NCBI GenBank assembly: GCA_035620975.1
Contig: DASPFV010000125.1
Span: forward strand, 1-29,720
Direction: 5' to 3'
Length of the DNA: 29,720 nucleotides
Source: DASPFV01 sp035620975
Lineage (GTDB): Bacteria > Acidobacteriota > Vicinamibacteria > Vicinamibacterales > 2-12-FULL-66-21
Part shown: one piece after another, positions 15,860 to 23,735 of the stretch
How positions within the stretch are numbered: the stretch's first letter is position 1
How the letters are laid out: the number at the start of each line of letters is the position of its first letter
The notes under the pieces: generated by a model
The model's input: only the letters and a program-made list of their open reading frames with translations
Told to the model about the DNA's origin: nothing
Databases searched by the model: none
Made by a program: the position numbers and the translations under genes

Positions 15860-16596
15860 GGCACCTCCATGCCGAAGAGGTCCCGGGCCTCGCGGCGGAA
15901 CTCCTCGTCGCTGGCGCACACGGCGCGCAGCGCGTCGAGCGCGTGCGCGCGGAAGCGCCGGCGGATGCGTGCGAGCTGGTTCGTCACCTGCATCGTGGTC
16001 AGGCCGTGCTCGGCGGCCAGCTGCGCATAGCTGACGGCCTCGTCCGGCGCGAGATCGTACCGCTCGAACAGGCAGAACGCCGTGTCGCGCGTCGATCCCT
16101 CGCATTCGGCGCGCAGCGCGCGCACGGCCCGCTCGAAGAGCGCGCGAACGAATTCGTCCCGGAAGAAGGCCTCGGGATCGTCCCCTGGCGCGGCCCGAAC
16201 GGCGGCGACCTCGCGCTCTGCCCCCTCGAAGTCGAGCGAAATGGTGCGATTGGCGCCGCCGCGCTTGAGGCGTGCCGACGCCTGCCGGGCGTTCATCACG
16301 TAGCGATCGGCGCACACCCGGACGAACGTGCGGAAGCGCGCTCTGTCCGGCTCGAAGCGCTCCAGCCAGGCTTTCTCGAATGCATCGGCGAAGAACCCCT
16401 GCGTCAGATCCCGCGCCTCCTCCGGATCCAGCCGCCAGGTGAGGCGCAGGTGCTTGTACAGAGGTTTCCAGTAGCTCTCGACGAGGTCGCCAAACGCCTG
16501 GCGCCGCGCATCCGGGTCGCCCTCGCGGATGCGCTCGATGACCGAGTGCCGCGTAGAGGGGAACCCGCCGCGCGTGCGGCCGTCGCCGTCAGTCAC
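15856..16596 (-). CDS. ECF-type RNA polymerase sigma factor linked to a Ser/Thr kinase
   Basis: 246 residues. Region 2 (about 36-108) contains DLVESYWKPLYKHLRL, EEARDLTQGFFADAFEK and RFRTFVRVCADRYVMNARQ. The DLTQ-FF pattern followed by a KRGG stretch is typical of a sigma class common in Planctomycetes and Acidobacteria that is often next to protein kinases. Region 4 (about 150-216) has the helix-turn-helix SYAQLAAEHGLTTMQVTNQL with basic IRRRFRAH for -35 recognition. No anti-sigma factor gene is nearby; instead a Ser/Thr kinase gene overlaps its end by 4 nt. Kinase control of sigma activity is established for some ECF groups (for example EcfP/PknT in Vibrio), but here it is inference. The start is a GTG without a strong Shine-Dalgarno. 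Confidence 0.88.
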   Translation of the reverse strand: MTDGDGRTRGGFPSTRHSVIERIREGDPDARRQAFGDLVESYWKPLYKHLRLTWRLDPEEARDLTQGFFADAFEKAWLERFEPDRARFRTFVRVCADRYVMNARQASARLKRGGANRTISLDFEGAEREVAAVRAAPGDDPEAFFRDEFVRALFERAVRALRAECEGSTRDTAFCLFERYDLAPDEAVSYAQLAAEHGLTTMQVTNQLARIRRRFRAHALDALRAVCASDEEFRREARDLFGMEVP

Positions 16597-16678
16597 GATC
16601 CGATCGGCAGTCCATGATCGAACCTATGTTAACGCGCCGCGGTCGACAGGTGCCCCGCATTCCTGCCACAATGAAAAC

Positions 16679-16772
16679 CGCCGCCACGGATGAACACCGC
16701 CACGGACGAACACGGATGAACACCGCCACGGACGAACACGGACACCGCCACGGACGAACACGGATGAACACG
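16679..16772 (+). repeat. 'ccacggatgaacac' repeat cluster in a 377-nt intergenic gap
   Basis: Four copies of ccgccacgga alternate at irregular spacing (16-26 nt) with gatgaacac and gacgaacacgg words. The rest of the gap (16597-16678 and 16773-16973) holds no gene I can support. It must carry the promoter of the sigma-kinase operon (minus). Open frames across it translate as repetitive NTDEHG-type peptides and are not genes. Confidence 0.8.
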
Positions 16773-16973
16773 GATCGTACTGGAGCAGGTACGGTGGCTG
16801 GCGGGCGTCCCGACGTGGTGATTCGTCACGGCCCGATCGAAGGTAGCTTCGCGGTCAGGCCGGCGGCCGGCTGCTCCGCCCGGGTTCGGCAGCCCCGGAC
16901 GCGGTAAGCTTGAAGAAGGTGCGGGCGCGACGGGAAGCGCACGGAGCCCGCAGCCAGGCAAGGGAGATCACGA

Positions 16974-17183
16974 ATGGCGCAGAAGTCCCGACCGACCCTG
17001 ATGAAGCGCGAGCGCGAGAAGGCGCGCCTCGAGAAGCAGAAGCAGAAGGCCGCACGGCGTGCGGACCGAGCGCGGCGGGACCCCGGGGCGCCCAGGGCCG
17101 ACGGCGTGGATCCCGACATCGCGCACATCCAGCCCGGGCCGCAGCCGCTCGCGGACTGGCAGATTGAACAGGACGAGGAGTAG
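16974..17183 (+). CDS. Small basic, then acidic, conserved-looking protein
   Basis: 69 residues. The first half is a highly charged, lysine/arginine-rich helix (LMKREREKARLEKQKQKAAR), probably a single helix or coiled coil. The second half is a short conserved-looking tail (GVDPDIAHIQPGPQPLADWQ) with an acidic end. I recognise this layout as a small protein found in Acidobacteria and Myxobacteria, but no function is established. AGGGAGAT lies about 6 nt before the ATG, which supports translation. It may bind nucleic acid or the ribosome (speculative). Confidence 0.7.
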   Translation: MAQKSRPTLMKREREKARLEKQKQKAARRADRARRDPGAPRADGVDPDIAHIQPGPQPLADWQIEQDEE

Positions 17184-17299
17184 GCGCGGGCTGCCAATGC
17201 CGCACCCGGGCCGCCGAAAGCTGCTCTGCCTTCCCCCGCTCACCTGCTGAGCCCGCCGCGCGCAAGCCGGGTGTTCGCGCGTGTCGCACGCCCGGCCGC

Positions 17300-17305
17300 T
17301 ATACT
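17300..17305 (+). promoter_or_regulatory. Candidate -10 box (TATACT)
   Basis: TATACT ends 8 nt before the ATG at 17314, with no Shine-Dalgarno between; a leaderless transcript is suggested for the coiled-coil protein gene. Confidence 0.4.
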
Positions 17306-17313
17306 CGTCTTCC

Positions 17314-18246
17314 ATGGCGGGACCCGCGAACCCCGGGGACCTCGACGCGCTGTATCAGCTGCCGCTCGGGGAGTTCACCGCCGCACGCAACGCCCTGGCA
17401 AAACGATCGGGGTCAGCCGGCGCGGAGATTCGCGGCCTGGGCAAGCCGCCGGTCGCGGCGTGGGCCGTCAACCAGGTCTACTGGCGCCGCAGAGCGGTCT
17501 ACGATGCCCTGACGGAGGCGGCGAGCAGAGCCCGGGCGGCACACGCGGCGGCGCTGTCGGGGAAGCAGGCGGATCTGCGGGCCGCAACCCGCGATCACGA
17601 GGAGGCGCTGGACGCCGCGCTCAAATCGGCCCTCGAGATCCTGCGCGAGGACGGGCAGCCGGCCACCGACGCGACGCGTCAGGCCATCGCCACGACACTC
17701 CGGGCCCTGCCGTCCCCGGAACCACCCGGTAGGCTGGCGAAAACGCTGCAACCCGGGGGACTCGAGATGCTGGCTGGCCTCTCCGTGCGTGGCGCGAAAG
17801 GGTCGGCCACGATCGCCCGCGCGCCGACGCCCCCGTCACCCCAGCCGGCGGCCAGGACCACCCGGCCGCCACAGGCCAGACACGCGGGCCGGGCGGCCCG
17901 TGCCGACGTCGATCAAAGAGCGCTGGCGCGGGCACGGCAGGCGGTCGTCGAGGCCACGCGCGCGGTGCGGCTCGCCGAGCACGCCGCCAGCCGCGAGGAG
18001 TTCGAAGCGGCGCGCGCCGCCCGCGGCCTCGAGAGCGCGCGGCGCGACCTCGCCACCGCGAGAGACGCGCTCGCGCACGCCGAACGGACGGTGACGGACG
18101 CCGAACGGGACCTCGCTGCTGCAAGCCGCGCGCGCGAGCAGGCGGATCGCAAGGCCCGGCAGGCCGGCGAGGCGCTCGATTCGGCGCGGGCCCGACTGAA
18201 GACCTCGGAAGAGGCCGTCCAGCACCTGATGGACGACGCACGCTGA
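17314..18246 (+). CDS. Coiled-coil protein of unknown function
   Basis: 310 residues. The N-terminal 140 residues form an Ala-rich helical domain beginning LDALYQLPLGEFTAARNALA and including GKPPVAAWAVNQVYW, a pattern I have seen in uncharacterised bacterial proteins but cannot tie to a function. A Pro/Ala linker follows (about 165-195), then a long coiled coil to the C terminus (about 200-305) rich in Ala, Arg and Glu (EEFEAARAARGLESARRDLA). No signal peptide or membrane segment, so it is cytoplasmic. The ATG at 17314 is preferred to a GTG at 17281 because a TATACT box lies between the two. It is followed by a hairpin at 18284-18304. Confidence 0.75.
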   Translation: MAGPANPGDLDALYQLPLGEFTAARNALAKRSGSAGAEIRGLGKPPVAAWAVNQVYWRRRAVYDALTEAASRARAAHAAALSGKQADLRAATRDHEEALDAALKSALEILREDGQPATDATRQAIATTLRALPSPEPPGRLAKTLQPGGLEMLAGLSVRGAKGSATIARAPTPPSPQPAARTTRPPQARHAGRAARADVDQRALARARQAVVEATRAVRLAEHAASREEFEAARAARGLESARRDLATARDALAHAERTVTDAERDLAAASRAREQADRKARQAGEALDSARARLKTSEEAVQHLMDDAR

Positions 18247-18283
18247 CTTAGTGCTGCCTGTCGTAATTGCGGTGACGCACCGA

Positions 18284-18304
18284 CGGGGCGAGGCGCTCGC
18301 CCCG
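18284..18304. terminator. Hairpin downstream of the coiled-coil gene
   Basis: CGGGGCGA pairs with TCGCCCCG (8 bp) around a GGCGC loop, 37 nt after the stop codon. There is no T-tract, so it may be a weak terminator or a repeat. It sits within a larger inverted repeat: taattgcggtgac (18264-18276) against gccaccgtaatta (18384-18396), 11 of 13 matching. Confidence 0.4.
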
Positions 18305-18424
18305 CAAGGCGCGAGGAGGAAGCAGATCGGGAGTATTTGACCGACGAGCAACGCCGCGGGGCGGGATGCATCGCCGGCCGAATGCCACCGTAATTAGGAA
18401 AGTCAGGACTCAGCCGGACGGCGG

Positions 18425-19744
18425 TCAGGCCCCGCTGGCGGCCGGCAGCGTGACCGTAAACGTCGCCCCCTGTCCGGGCCCCTCGCTCTCGGCCGTAACC
18501 CGCCCGCCGTGCAGCTCAACGATGTGGCGGACGATCGACAGGCCGACGCCCAGGCCGCCGTGCGGGCGCGTCACCGACGTGTCCCCCTGCCAGAACCGCT
18601 CGAAAATGAACGGAAGCAGATCGGGGGGGATGCCCTCACCCGTGTCGGATACCGACATCAGCGCACGGTCCGCCTCGCGCCCGAGCCTGACCGCGACCGC
18701 CCCGCCCGACGGCGTGAACTTGATCGCATTGGCGAGCAGGTTCCAGGCGACCTGCTGCAGGCGATCGGGATCGCCGCGCACCTGGATGAACTGATCGACA
18801 CCGGCGCTGTCGAGCCGGAGACCCTTGGCGTCCGCAGTTGGGCGAACGGCGTCGACCGCGGCCTCCACGATCGGCGCCATCTCGACGCGACGCAGCTCGA
18901 GGCGCAGCTTGCCGGTGACGATGCGGGATACGTCGAGGATATCGGCGATGAGCTGCTCCTGCAGCCGGGCGTTGCGCTCGATCGTCTCGAGGGCACGCGC
19001 CGCCATCGCGGGCTCCAGCCGTCCCGACCGCAGCAGCCGGGTCCAGCCGAGCATCGCGTTGAGCGGCGTGCGCAGCTCGTGCGAGAGGGTGGCGAGGAAG
19101 TCTTCCTTCGCCCGATTGGCAGCCGCGAGCTCCTCCGCCCGCCGCCGCAGGTCGTCCTCGGCGCCAAGCAGCCGCTGCGCGCGATCGTCGAGCTCGGCGT
19201 ACAACGCGACCACGCCTCGATTGGTTTCCTGAAGCTCCGCCTGCAGCTCGCGCTGTGCCTCGAGCAGCGCCGCGTGGCTGCCCGTGTCCGAGGGCTCGCG
19301 ATCCGTGGCCGACGCATGGTCGTGGAGCTCGGACCGCAGCCGGGCGGGCGCCGCCGGACAGAACACCGAGAGCCGCACGCGGATCGTGTCGCGTTCCTCG
19401 AGCACCGACAGCCGATGGACCATCGAATGGAGCGGTCGAATTGCCCGGGCAAGGGCGTTGCGCGCTTCGGCCGAGCCGTCCGCCCGGAAGTCGATCTGGA
19501 TCGAGGGACCCGCCGCAATTCTCAGCTCGGCCATGGAATGCTCGACGCCGTGTTCCGGCAGGCTGCGGGCGACCTCGTAGGCCGCGGCTGACAGCCGACG
19601 GACGGCATGCGGATCGAGCCCGGCCTGCTCGCCCACCGACCTCGTGCGCCGGCAGAACGATACGAGATCCTGCTCGTCGCCCAGGCTCACCGCCGCGAGC
19701 GCAGGGTCACCGGTCGAGGCGGGGGTCTTCTCGTCACCCTGCAT
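18425..19744 (-). CDS. Soluble sensor histidine kinase with RsbT-like N terminus
   Basis: 439 residues with no transmembrane segment, so a cytoplasmic kinase. The N-terminal 130 residues (for example LSAAAYEVARSLPEHGVEHS) resemble the degenerate ATPase-like regulator domain seen before ETNRGVVALYAELDDRA-type coiled coils in other bacteria (family inference). The coiled coil (about 155-215) leads into HisKA with FLATLSHELRTPLNAMLGW (phospho-acceptor His222). HATPase_c follows, with N box NLLANAIKFTP (335-345), G1 DTGEGIP (367-373), F box FIFERFWQ and G2 GGLGVGLSI (396-404). All catalytic boxes are intact. No response regulator is adjacent; the receiver-only protein at 27574 is a possible but unproven partner. 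The ATG at 19744 is chosen; an upstream ATG at 19789 would add 15 residues. Confidence 0.9.
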   Translation of the reverse strand: MQGDEKTPASTGDPALAAVSLGDEQDLVSFCRRTRSVGEQAGLDPHAVRRLSAAAYEVARSLPEHGVEHSMAELRIAAGPSIQIDFRADGSAEARNALARAIRPLHSMVHRLSVLEERDTIRVRLSVFCPAAPARLRSELHDHASATDREPSDTGSHAALLEAQRELQAELQETNRGVVALYAELDDRAQRLLGAEDDLRRRAEELAAANRAKEDFLATLSHELRTPLNAMLGWTRLLRSGRLEPAMAARALETIERNARLQEQLIADILDVSRIVTGKLRLELRRVEMAPIVEAAVDAVRPTADAKGLRLDSAGVDQFIQVRGDPDRLQQVAWNLLANAIKFTPSGGAVAVRLGREADRALMSVSDTGEGIPPDLLPFIFERFWQGDTSVTRPHGGLGVGLSIVRHIVELHGGRVTAESEGPGQGATFTVTLPAASGA

Positions 19745-21422
19745 GCCAGCACATCGCCAGAAGCCGCTCCAATGCAAGCGAGTTTCCATGGTCGGAGTGC
19801 CCGCTCACGAGCCGAAGCTTGCGCTGCTGCCAGGACCAAGGCAAGTGGAATCCAACGTGCCGGCTCGACTTCGTCAGTTCCTGTTTCTCGAGCATTCGCA
19901 GCTCGACAGAAGAGAGGCACGCCGCCACGCCGCTGCCGCCATCCTGCGCTCGTGACAGCCTGAAGACCGACGAAACCGGCCCTGCTGCCGACGTGGGTGG
20001 ATCAGCTGTCGCCCGTTCGATCGGCCGGCCGGGGGCGCGAGCCGCGTCGAGCTGCTGGACGACTCGCGCGGTTCGTGGCCGCGCTGCCGCAGGCGGTCCG
20101 CCCTGGAATGGACGTGCACGCACCCGGCGGCGCCGGTTCGAGTAGCTGCTCGACGGGCTATCCACGACGCGAGCTCGACGGGCTATGGGCGTCGGCCGCG
20201 GTGACATTCGTCCCTCGCCTCAAACACGTGCTGCTCGAGCGGATCCGAACGTTCGGGCAGGATCCAGCGCGAGCCGCCTCGACAATCTCGGCCGATGCAC
20301 GTTCTATTGACGGGACGCGGATGAACACGGACGCCCGCGGATGCACGTTCTGTCGACGGGACGCGGATGAACACGGGCGTCCGCCGATGTACTTCTATCG
20401 ACGGCTCGAGCGCTCGACGCGGGGTGTCACACTCTGGACGGTGTGCTCGCCCCGCGGGTGATAGTCACGCTCGACAGTGCGCGGACGCAGGTCATGATGA
20501 AGGCCCTGTTCCAGCGCACGTCGATACCGGAGCCGAGATCGCGATCATCGGCATCACCGGCGTATCGACCGTGGACGCGGCACCTGCTGAGGACGGTTGA
20601 AGTCGCGTGCCTCACAGCGCGGACTGCACCCCTCAGCGGAATCCGCCCGCAGATCCCCTAGACGATCCTGCACTTCGGCGTGGAGCTGGGAACGGTCGTC
20701 CCGAGGGCCACTCTGGCCGACGCCTTCGCCCTCGCGCTGCAGCGGCGCGTACCGACGGTGGCTCGCGGCTCAGATCGCCGCTTTGCAGCACGCGGGTGCG
20801 GCGCTCGTCGCCAGCCGCACCGACGCGCCCGACGCCATCGTGCGGGCGGTTCACGAGGCGCTGGGCAGACGCGTAGAGCCGCAGTCGGGGGTGCTGGTAC
20901 GGGACCTGGAGCAGTGGGCTGGCCACTACTGCGGGATCGGCAACACGTCGGCCACGTGCTCGGGTCCGACGCGGCGGGCGCATGACAGTGGTCTCGCTCA
21001 GCGGCACAGCCGGGCATGTGTTACCCGCGTCAGCCGCGGGGCTCCTGCGTCTGCTCCACAGCGAGGCGCTCTCGACGCACCCGGCTCTGAAGAGATATCC
21101 CGGGCTGCGCGGCCGGCACCCGGACTGATCGCAGGCGTGCTCTATCGCCACTTCTGCCGGCCAGGCGACGTCGGATGGTGGCCGGTGTGCGGGCCTGACG
21201 ACCCGGCCGCGCGGCGTGGACTGGCGTCCGATCCTCAAAAGCTGTAGCGGGCTGCCCTCCGGGGAACCGGGGGCGGAAGGCCCGATCTGTAGAATCGGCG
21301 CATTCCTTCCGATTTCCGTATTAGGCTGGATGCAGGCCGCAAGCTCGTTCGTTCCGGGACGGTGGCGGCGCTCGAGGATCGGCACACACATTGATTCCCG
21401 ATCCGCGTACCGTGGGTATTCC
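19745..21422. other. 1.7 kb without a convincing gene
   Basis: Open frames exist on both strands but none has a ribosome site and recognisable protein together. Some short pieces in shifting frames look protein-like: around 20550-20597 (GAEIAIIGITGVSTVDAAPA), 20750-20880 (RWLAAQIAALQHAGAALVAS) and 20983-21128 (MTVVSLSGTAGHVLPASAAG). They change frame and hit stops, so a decayed gene is possible. The 46-bp tandem repeat lies inside (20294-20408). Confidence 0.55.
20294..20408 (+). repeat. 46-bp tandem repeat, about 2.5 copies
   Basis: Units begin gatgcacgttct at 20294 and 20340 and a diverged third unit (gatgtacttct) at 20386, an exact 46-nt period. The first two units agree at 41 of 46 positions and contain cgacgggacgcggatgaac. 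The reverse-complement form is at 13450-13605. Confidence 0.85.
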
Positions 21423-22388
21423 ATGCCTCATCAGTATCGTCACGCCCGTGCTGAGAATCCCGTGAGCCGCCCGCCGAGGTCGGCCGAGGATCTGCGGGAC
21501 TGGATCCGGGCGCGGCTCGCGCTGTCACCGGCATTCGAGGCCGAGCTGATGCAGGCGGTCGAGCAGGTGCTGGCGCGTCAGCGGCAGCTGGTAGAGGAAT
21601 CGAAGCACGAGGCCATCCGCGCGCTCACCGAGGGCTTCGCTGCCAAGATGGAGCGCCTCCAGACGCAGCTCACGGAGAAGGACGTCACGGTCAGCAACAT
21701 CGCACGGTACTTCGAAGAGGTCGTGGCCGACCTGACCGAGCGCTCGCACCGTGATCCGAAGACGAAGCTGCTGAACTTCGACTGGTTCATGGAGCGGCTC
21801 GAGTCGTTCCTCGCCGTCGAGCAGCGCGTCCGGTGGTGCGGCGTCGGCGTTGTCGACATCACCAGCTTCAAGCAGTACAACGACACGCTCGGGCACGCGG
21901 CGGGCGATCGCATCATCGAGCGGGTGGCGAGAATCCTGTCGGATCAGATCCGATCGGAGGACTTCCTGGCCGTCGAGCGCGCCGGGGAAGGGCGCGATCT
22001 GCACGCGCGCTTCGGGGGTGACGAGTTCTGCTTCCTGATCCCCGACCTGCCGGGGTGCGTCGAGGCATCGGAGATCGCCGGACGCTTCAAGGACGCGGTG
22101 GAGTCGTACGACTGGACCGGCGAGGACCACCGTCTCTCGTCGCAGCCGGTGCGTGTGGACGTCGGGGTGATCTGCCTGCAGCTCGGTGCGGTCGCGGAGC
22201 GGCGGGGCGTGGCGCGCGCGCTGGCCTCGGAGCTGATCCACCGGGCCGACACGCTCATGTACGACGCCAAGAGCGTGAAGTCGTCCACCGTGCACTCGTC
22301 GGCCGTCCGGATCGAGCAGGGGGAACTGGTCGAGATCGACGACGCCTTCGTGCGCTGCGCCCGGCCGCGCACCGGCGACGATCGCTGA
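21423..22388 (+). CDS. Diguanylate cyclase (GGDEF protein)
   Basis: 321 residues, no membrane segment. A helical and coiled N-terminal part (about 20-105) is followed by the GGDEF domain. DPKTKLLNFDWF (111-122) is a diverged DxLTgLxN entry motif. VVDITSFKQYNDTLGH (143-158) carries the metal and base-binding residues, and ARFGGDEFCF (195-204) holds an intact active site, so c-di-GMP synthesis from two GTP is expected. The inhibitory RxxD site is lost (E-G-R-D at the position). A short insertion precedes the GGDEF motif. The C terminus (about 270-321) is unusual and basic-acidic mixed. The ATG at 21423 was chosen because upstream codons are low-complexity; the long upstream extension is unlikely. 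Confidence 0.88.
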   Translation: MPHQYRHARAENPVSRPPRSAEDLRDWIRARLALSPAFEAELMQAVEQVLARQRQLVEESKHEAIRALTEGFAAKMERLQTQLTEKDVTVSNIARYFEEVVADLTERSHRDPKTKLLNFDWFMERLESFLAVEQRVRWCGVGVVDITSFKQYNDTLGHAAGDRIIERVARILSDQIRSEDFLAVERAGEGRDLHARFGGDEFCFLIPDLPGCVEASEIAGRFKDAVESYDWTGEDHRLSSQPVRVDVGVICLQLGAVAERRGVARALASELIHRADTLMYDAKSVKSSTVHSSAVRIEQGELVEIDDAFVRCARPRTGDDR

Positions 22389-22513
22389 CATCGACTGGCA
22401 CTGCGTCGCGCGCGCCTCGCTTCGAGCCCGGAGTCCGCCGCGTGCGCGGGGATCCGTTATCTGAAGGCAGGCCGCAAGGCCGTCCGGAACGTGGACGAAG
22501 CGCCCCCGCGGGT

Positions 22514-22543
22514 TTGCCCGCCTCAACGGCGCGGTGCTACAAT
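22514..22543 (+). promoter_or_regulatory. Promoter of tRNA-His
   Basis: TTGCCC (22514-22519), an 18-nt spacer and TACAAT (22538-22543), placing the start of transcription about 57 nt upstream of the tRNA. Confidence 0.55.
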
Positions 22544-22606
22544 TTTCGTTTACGTCCTTGACACGCCGGCCGCCGATGCCATGCATCGAGTGCGGCAGCC
22601 TCGCAT

Positions 22607-22682
22607 GGTGGGTGTAGCTCAGCGGTAGAGCGCCGGACTGTGGCTCCGGAAGTCGCGGGTTCGAACCCCGTCATCCACCCCA
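22607..22682 (+). tRNA. tRNA-His (GTG)
   Basis: Full cloverleaf: acceptor GTGGGTG paired with CATCCAC (one G-T), D arm GCTC...GAGC, anticodon stem CCGGA/TCCGG with loop CTGTGGC (anticodon GTG at 22640-22642) and T arm GCGGG-TTCGAAC-CCCGT. It has the extra G at -1 (22607) opposite discriminator C that histidyl-tRNA synthetase requires, and the CCA end is encoded. A small hairpin (ccaatt/aattgg, 22687-22705) follows. Confidence 0.97.
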
Positions 22683-22731
22683 CCCCCCAATTCGCCAGCA
22701 ATTGGCCCGTGTCGCTGACAAACGGCTCATT

Positions 22732-22777
22732 GGGGTCAGGTCTTGCACCAGCGTACGTCATTGCAAGACCTGACCCC
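22732..22777. repeat. REP-like hairpin repeat (second locus)
   Basis: GGGGTCAGGTCTTGCA (22732-22747) and its exact reverse complement (22762-22777) flank a 14-nt loop. On the minus strand, the right arm plus loop matches the copy at the window's left end at about 25 of 27 positions (differences at one base after TTGCA and one after GTAC). It lies 50 nt after tRNA-His and supplies the last codons and stop of a small ORF. Confidence 0.85.
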
Positions 22778-22853
22778 GCGTCAGCAGCGCCATCGCGACG
22801 ATGGCCAGCAGCACGACGATCGACCAGACTGTCACCTTGCCGATCTTCGTCAT
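22758..22853 (-). CDS. 31-residue single-pass membrane peptide downstream of Ku
   Basis: MTKIGKVTVWSIVVLLAIVA, then MALLTRGQVLQ: a basic N terminus, one hydrophobic helix (about residues 7-24) and a short polar tail. GGAGGTGGGG directly before the ATG is one of the best ribosome sites in the window. It starts 27 nt after the Ku stop on the same strand, so it would be co-transcribed. Residues after about Leu24 and the TGA stop come from the hairpin repeat at 22732-22777, so the original tail may have been replaced. No family known; too short for homology-based naming. Could alternatively be a chance ORF. Confidence 0.5.
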   Translation of the reverse strand: MTKIGKVTVWSIVVLLAIVAMALLTRGQVLQ

Positions 22854-22880
22854 CCCCACCTCCGGCTCGGCGGGCTGCAA

Positions 22881-23735
22881 TCAGCGGGCCGCCCGCTTCT
22901 TCGGCGCCGCCGCCTTCCCCGCCTTCTCGATCTCCGCCTTCGCTGCCTTCTTCTTGGTCGTGCTCACCCGGTCCAGGCTCTGCCGCAGCGCGTCCATGAG
23001 ATTGACCACCTTCGGCGGCGTCTCCTCCACGGTCGCCACGACCTCTTCGCCCGCAATCTTCGCGTCGATGATCCGCTGGAGCTCCTCCTGGTACTCGTCG
23101 CGGTACTCCCGCAGATCGAGCGCCCCCTCGAAGTTCCCGACGACCTGCCGGGCGAGCTTGATCTCCTCCGGCTTCACCTTCGCAGGCACGCTCTCGAGCT
23201 CCTCGATCTGATCCATGCTGCGGACTTCCTTCGCGTGCCGCATGGTGTACATCACGAGCCCCTTGTCGCGCGGCTGCACGGCGACGAGGTACTCGCGCCC
23301 ATAGAGCGCCAGCTTGCCGATTCCCGCCTTCCCTTTCATCCCCTCGCGCATCACCGCGAACGCTTCGAGCGCCATCGCCCCGTCAGGCGCGAGATAGTAG
23401 GGCCGCTCAACGTAGATCGGATCGATCGCCGCGGCGTCCGTGAACTGCACGAGGTCGATGACCCGGGTGGACTCGGGCCGCACCTTCGACATGTCGTCTT
23501 CGCTCATGACGACGTAGCGCCCCTTCTCGAACTCGTAGCCCTTGGCGATTTCGGAATTCGGCACTTCGCGCTCGCACTTCGGACACCAGCGCTTCTGCTG
23601 GATGCGCGTCTGACACTCGGCGTGCAGCTGATTGAAGCTGATGGTCGCCGCGGCGTCGGTGGCCGGAAACACCCGCACCGGGATGTTCACCAGGCTGATC
23701 TTGAGGAACCCCTTCCAGGTCGGACGCGCGGGCAT
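22881..23735 (-). CDS. ku: DNA end-binding protein Ku (bacterial NHEJ)
   Basis: 284 residues, the usual size of bacterial Ku. It begins with PTWKGFLKISLVNIPVRVFP, the family's N-terminal strand, and contains the conserved cysteine stretch QKRWCPKCEREVPNSEIAKG, followed by VDLVQF- and YYLAPDG-type segments and EEIKLARQVVGNFEGALDLR of the core. The C-terminal 30 residues are lysine/alanine-rich (KKKAAKAEIEKAGKAA), the basic extension that helps bridging and DNA sliding in bacterial Ku. It forms a ring-shaped homodimer that threads onto broken DNA and recruits LigD, which is encoded divergently 765 nt away. AAAGGAG lies 6 nt before the ATG. Confidence 0.95.
   Translation of the reverse strand: MPARPTWKGFLKISLVNIPVRVFPATDAAATISFNQLHAECQTRIQQKRWCPKCEREVPNSEIAKGYEFEKGRYVVMSEDDMSKVRPESTRVIDLVQFTDAAAIDPIYVERPYYLAPDGAMALEAFAVMREGMKGKAGIGKLALYGREYLVAVQPRDKGLVMYTMRHAKEVRSMDQIEELESVPAKVKPEEIKLARQVVGNFEGALDLREYRDEYQEELQRIIDAKIAGEEVVATVEETPPKVVNLMDALRQSLDRVSTTKKKAAKAEIEKAGKAAAPKKRAAR

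Noticed and set aside
14825..16030. Long plus-strand frame opposite the kinase gene
   Set aside because: Antisense shadow; the minus strand carries all the kinase motifs.
16614..16907. Open frame encoding an NTDEHG-type repetitive peptide (also around 13322-13884)
   Set aside because: It is made from intergenic repeat words and has no protein family or ribosome site.
20294..20408. Possible CRISPR array
   Set aside because: The 46-nt units are contiguous, with no spacers between repeats and no cas genes in the window.
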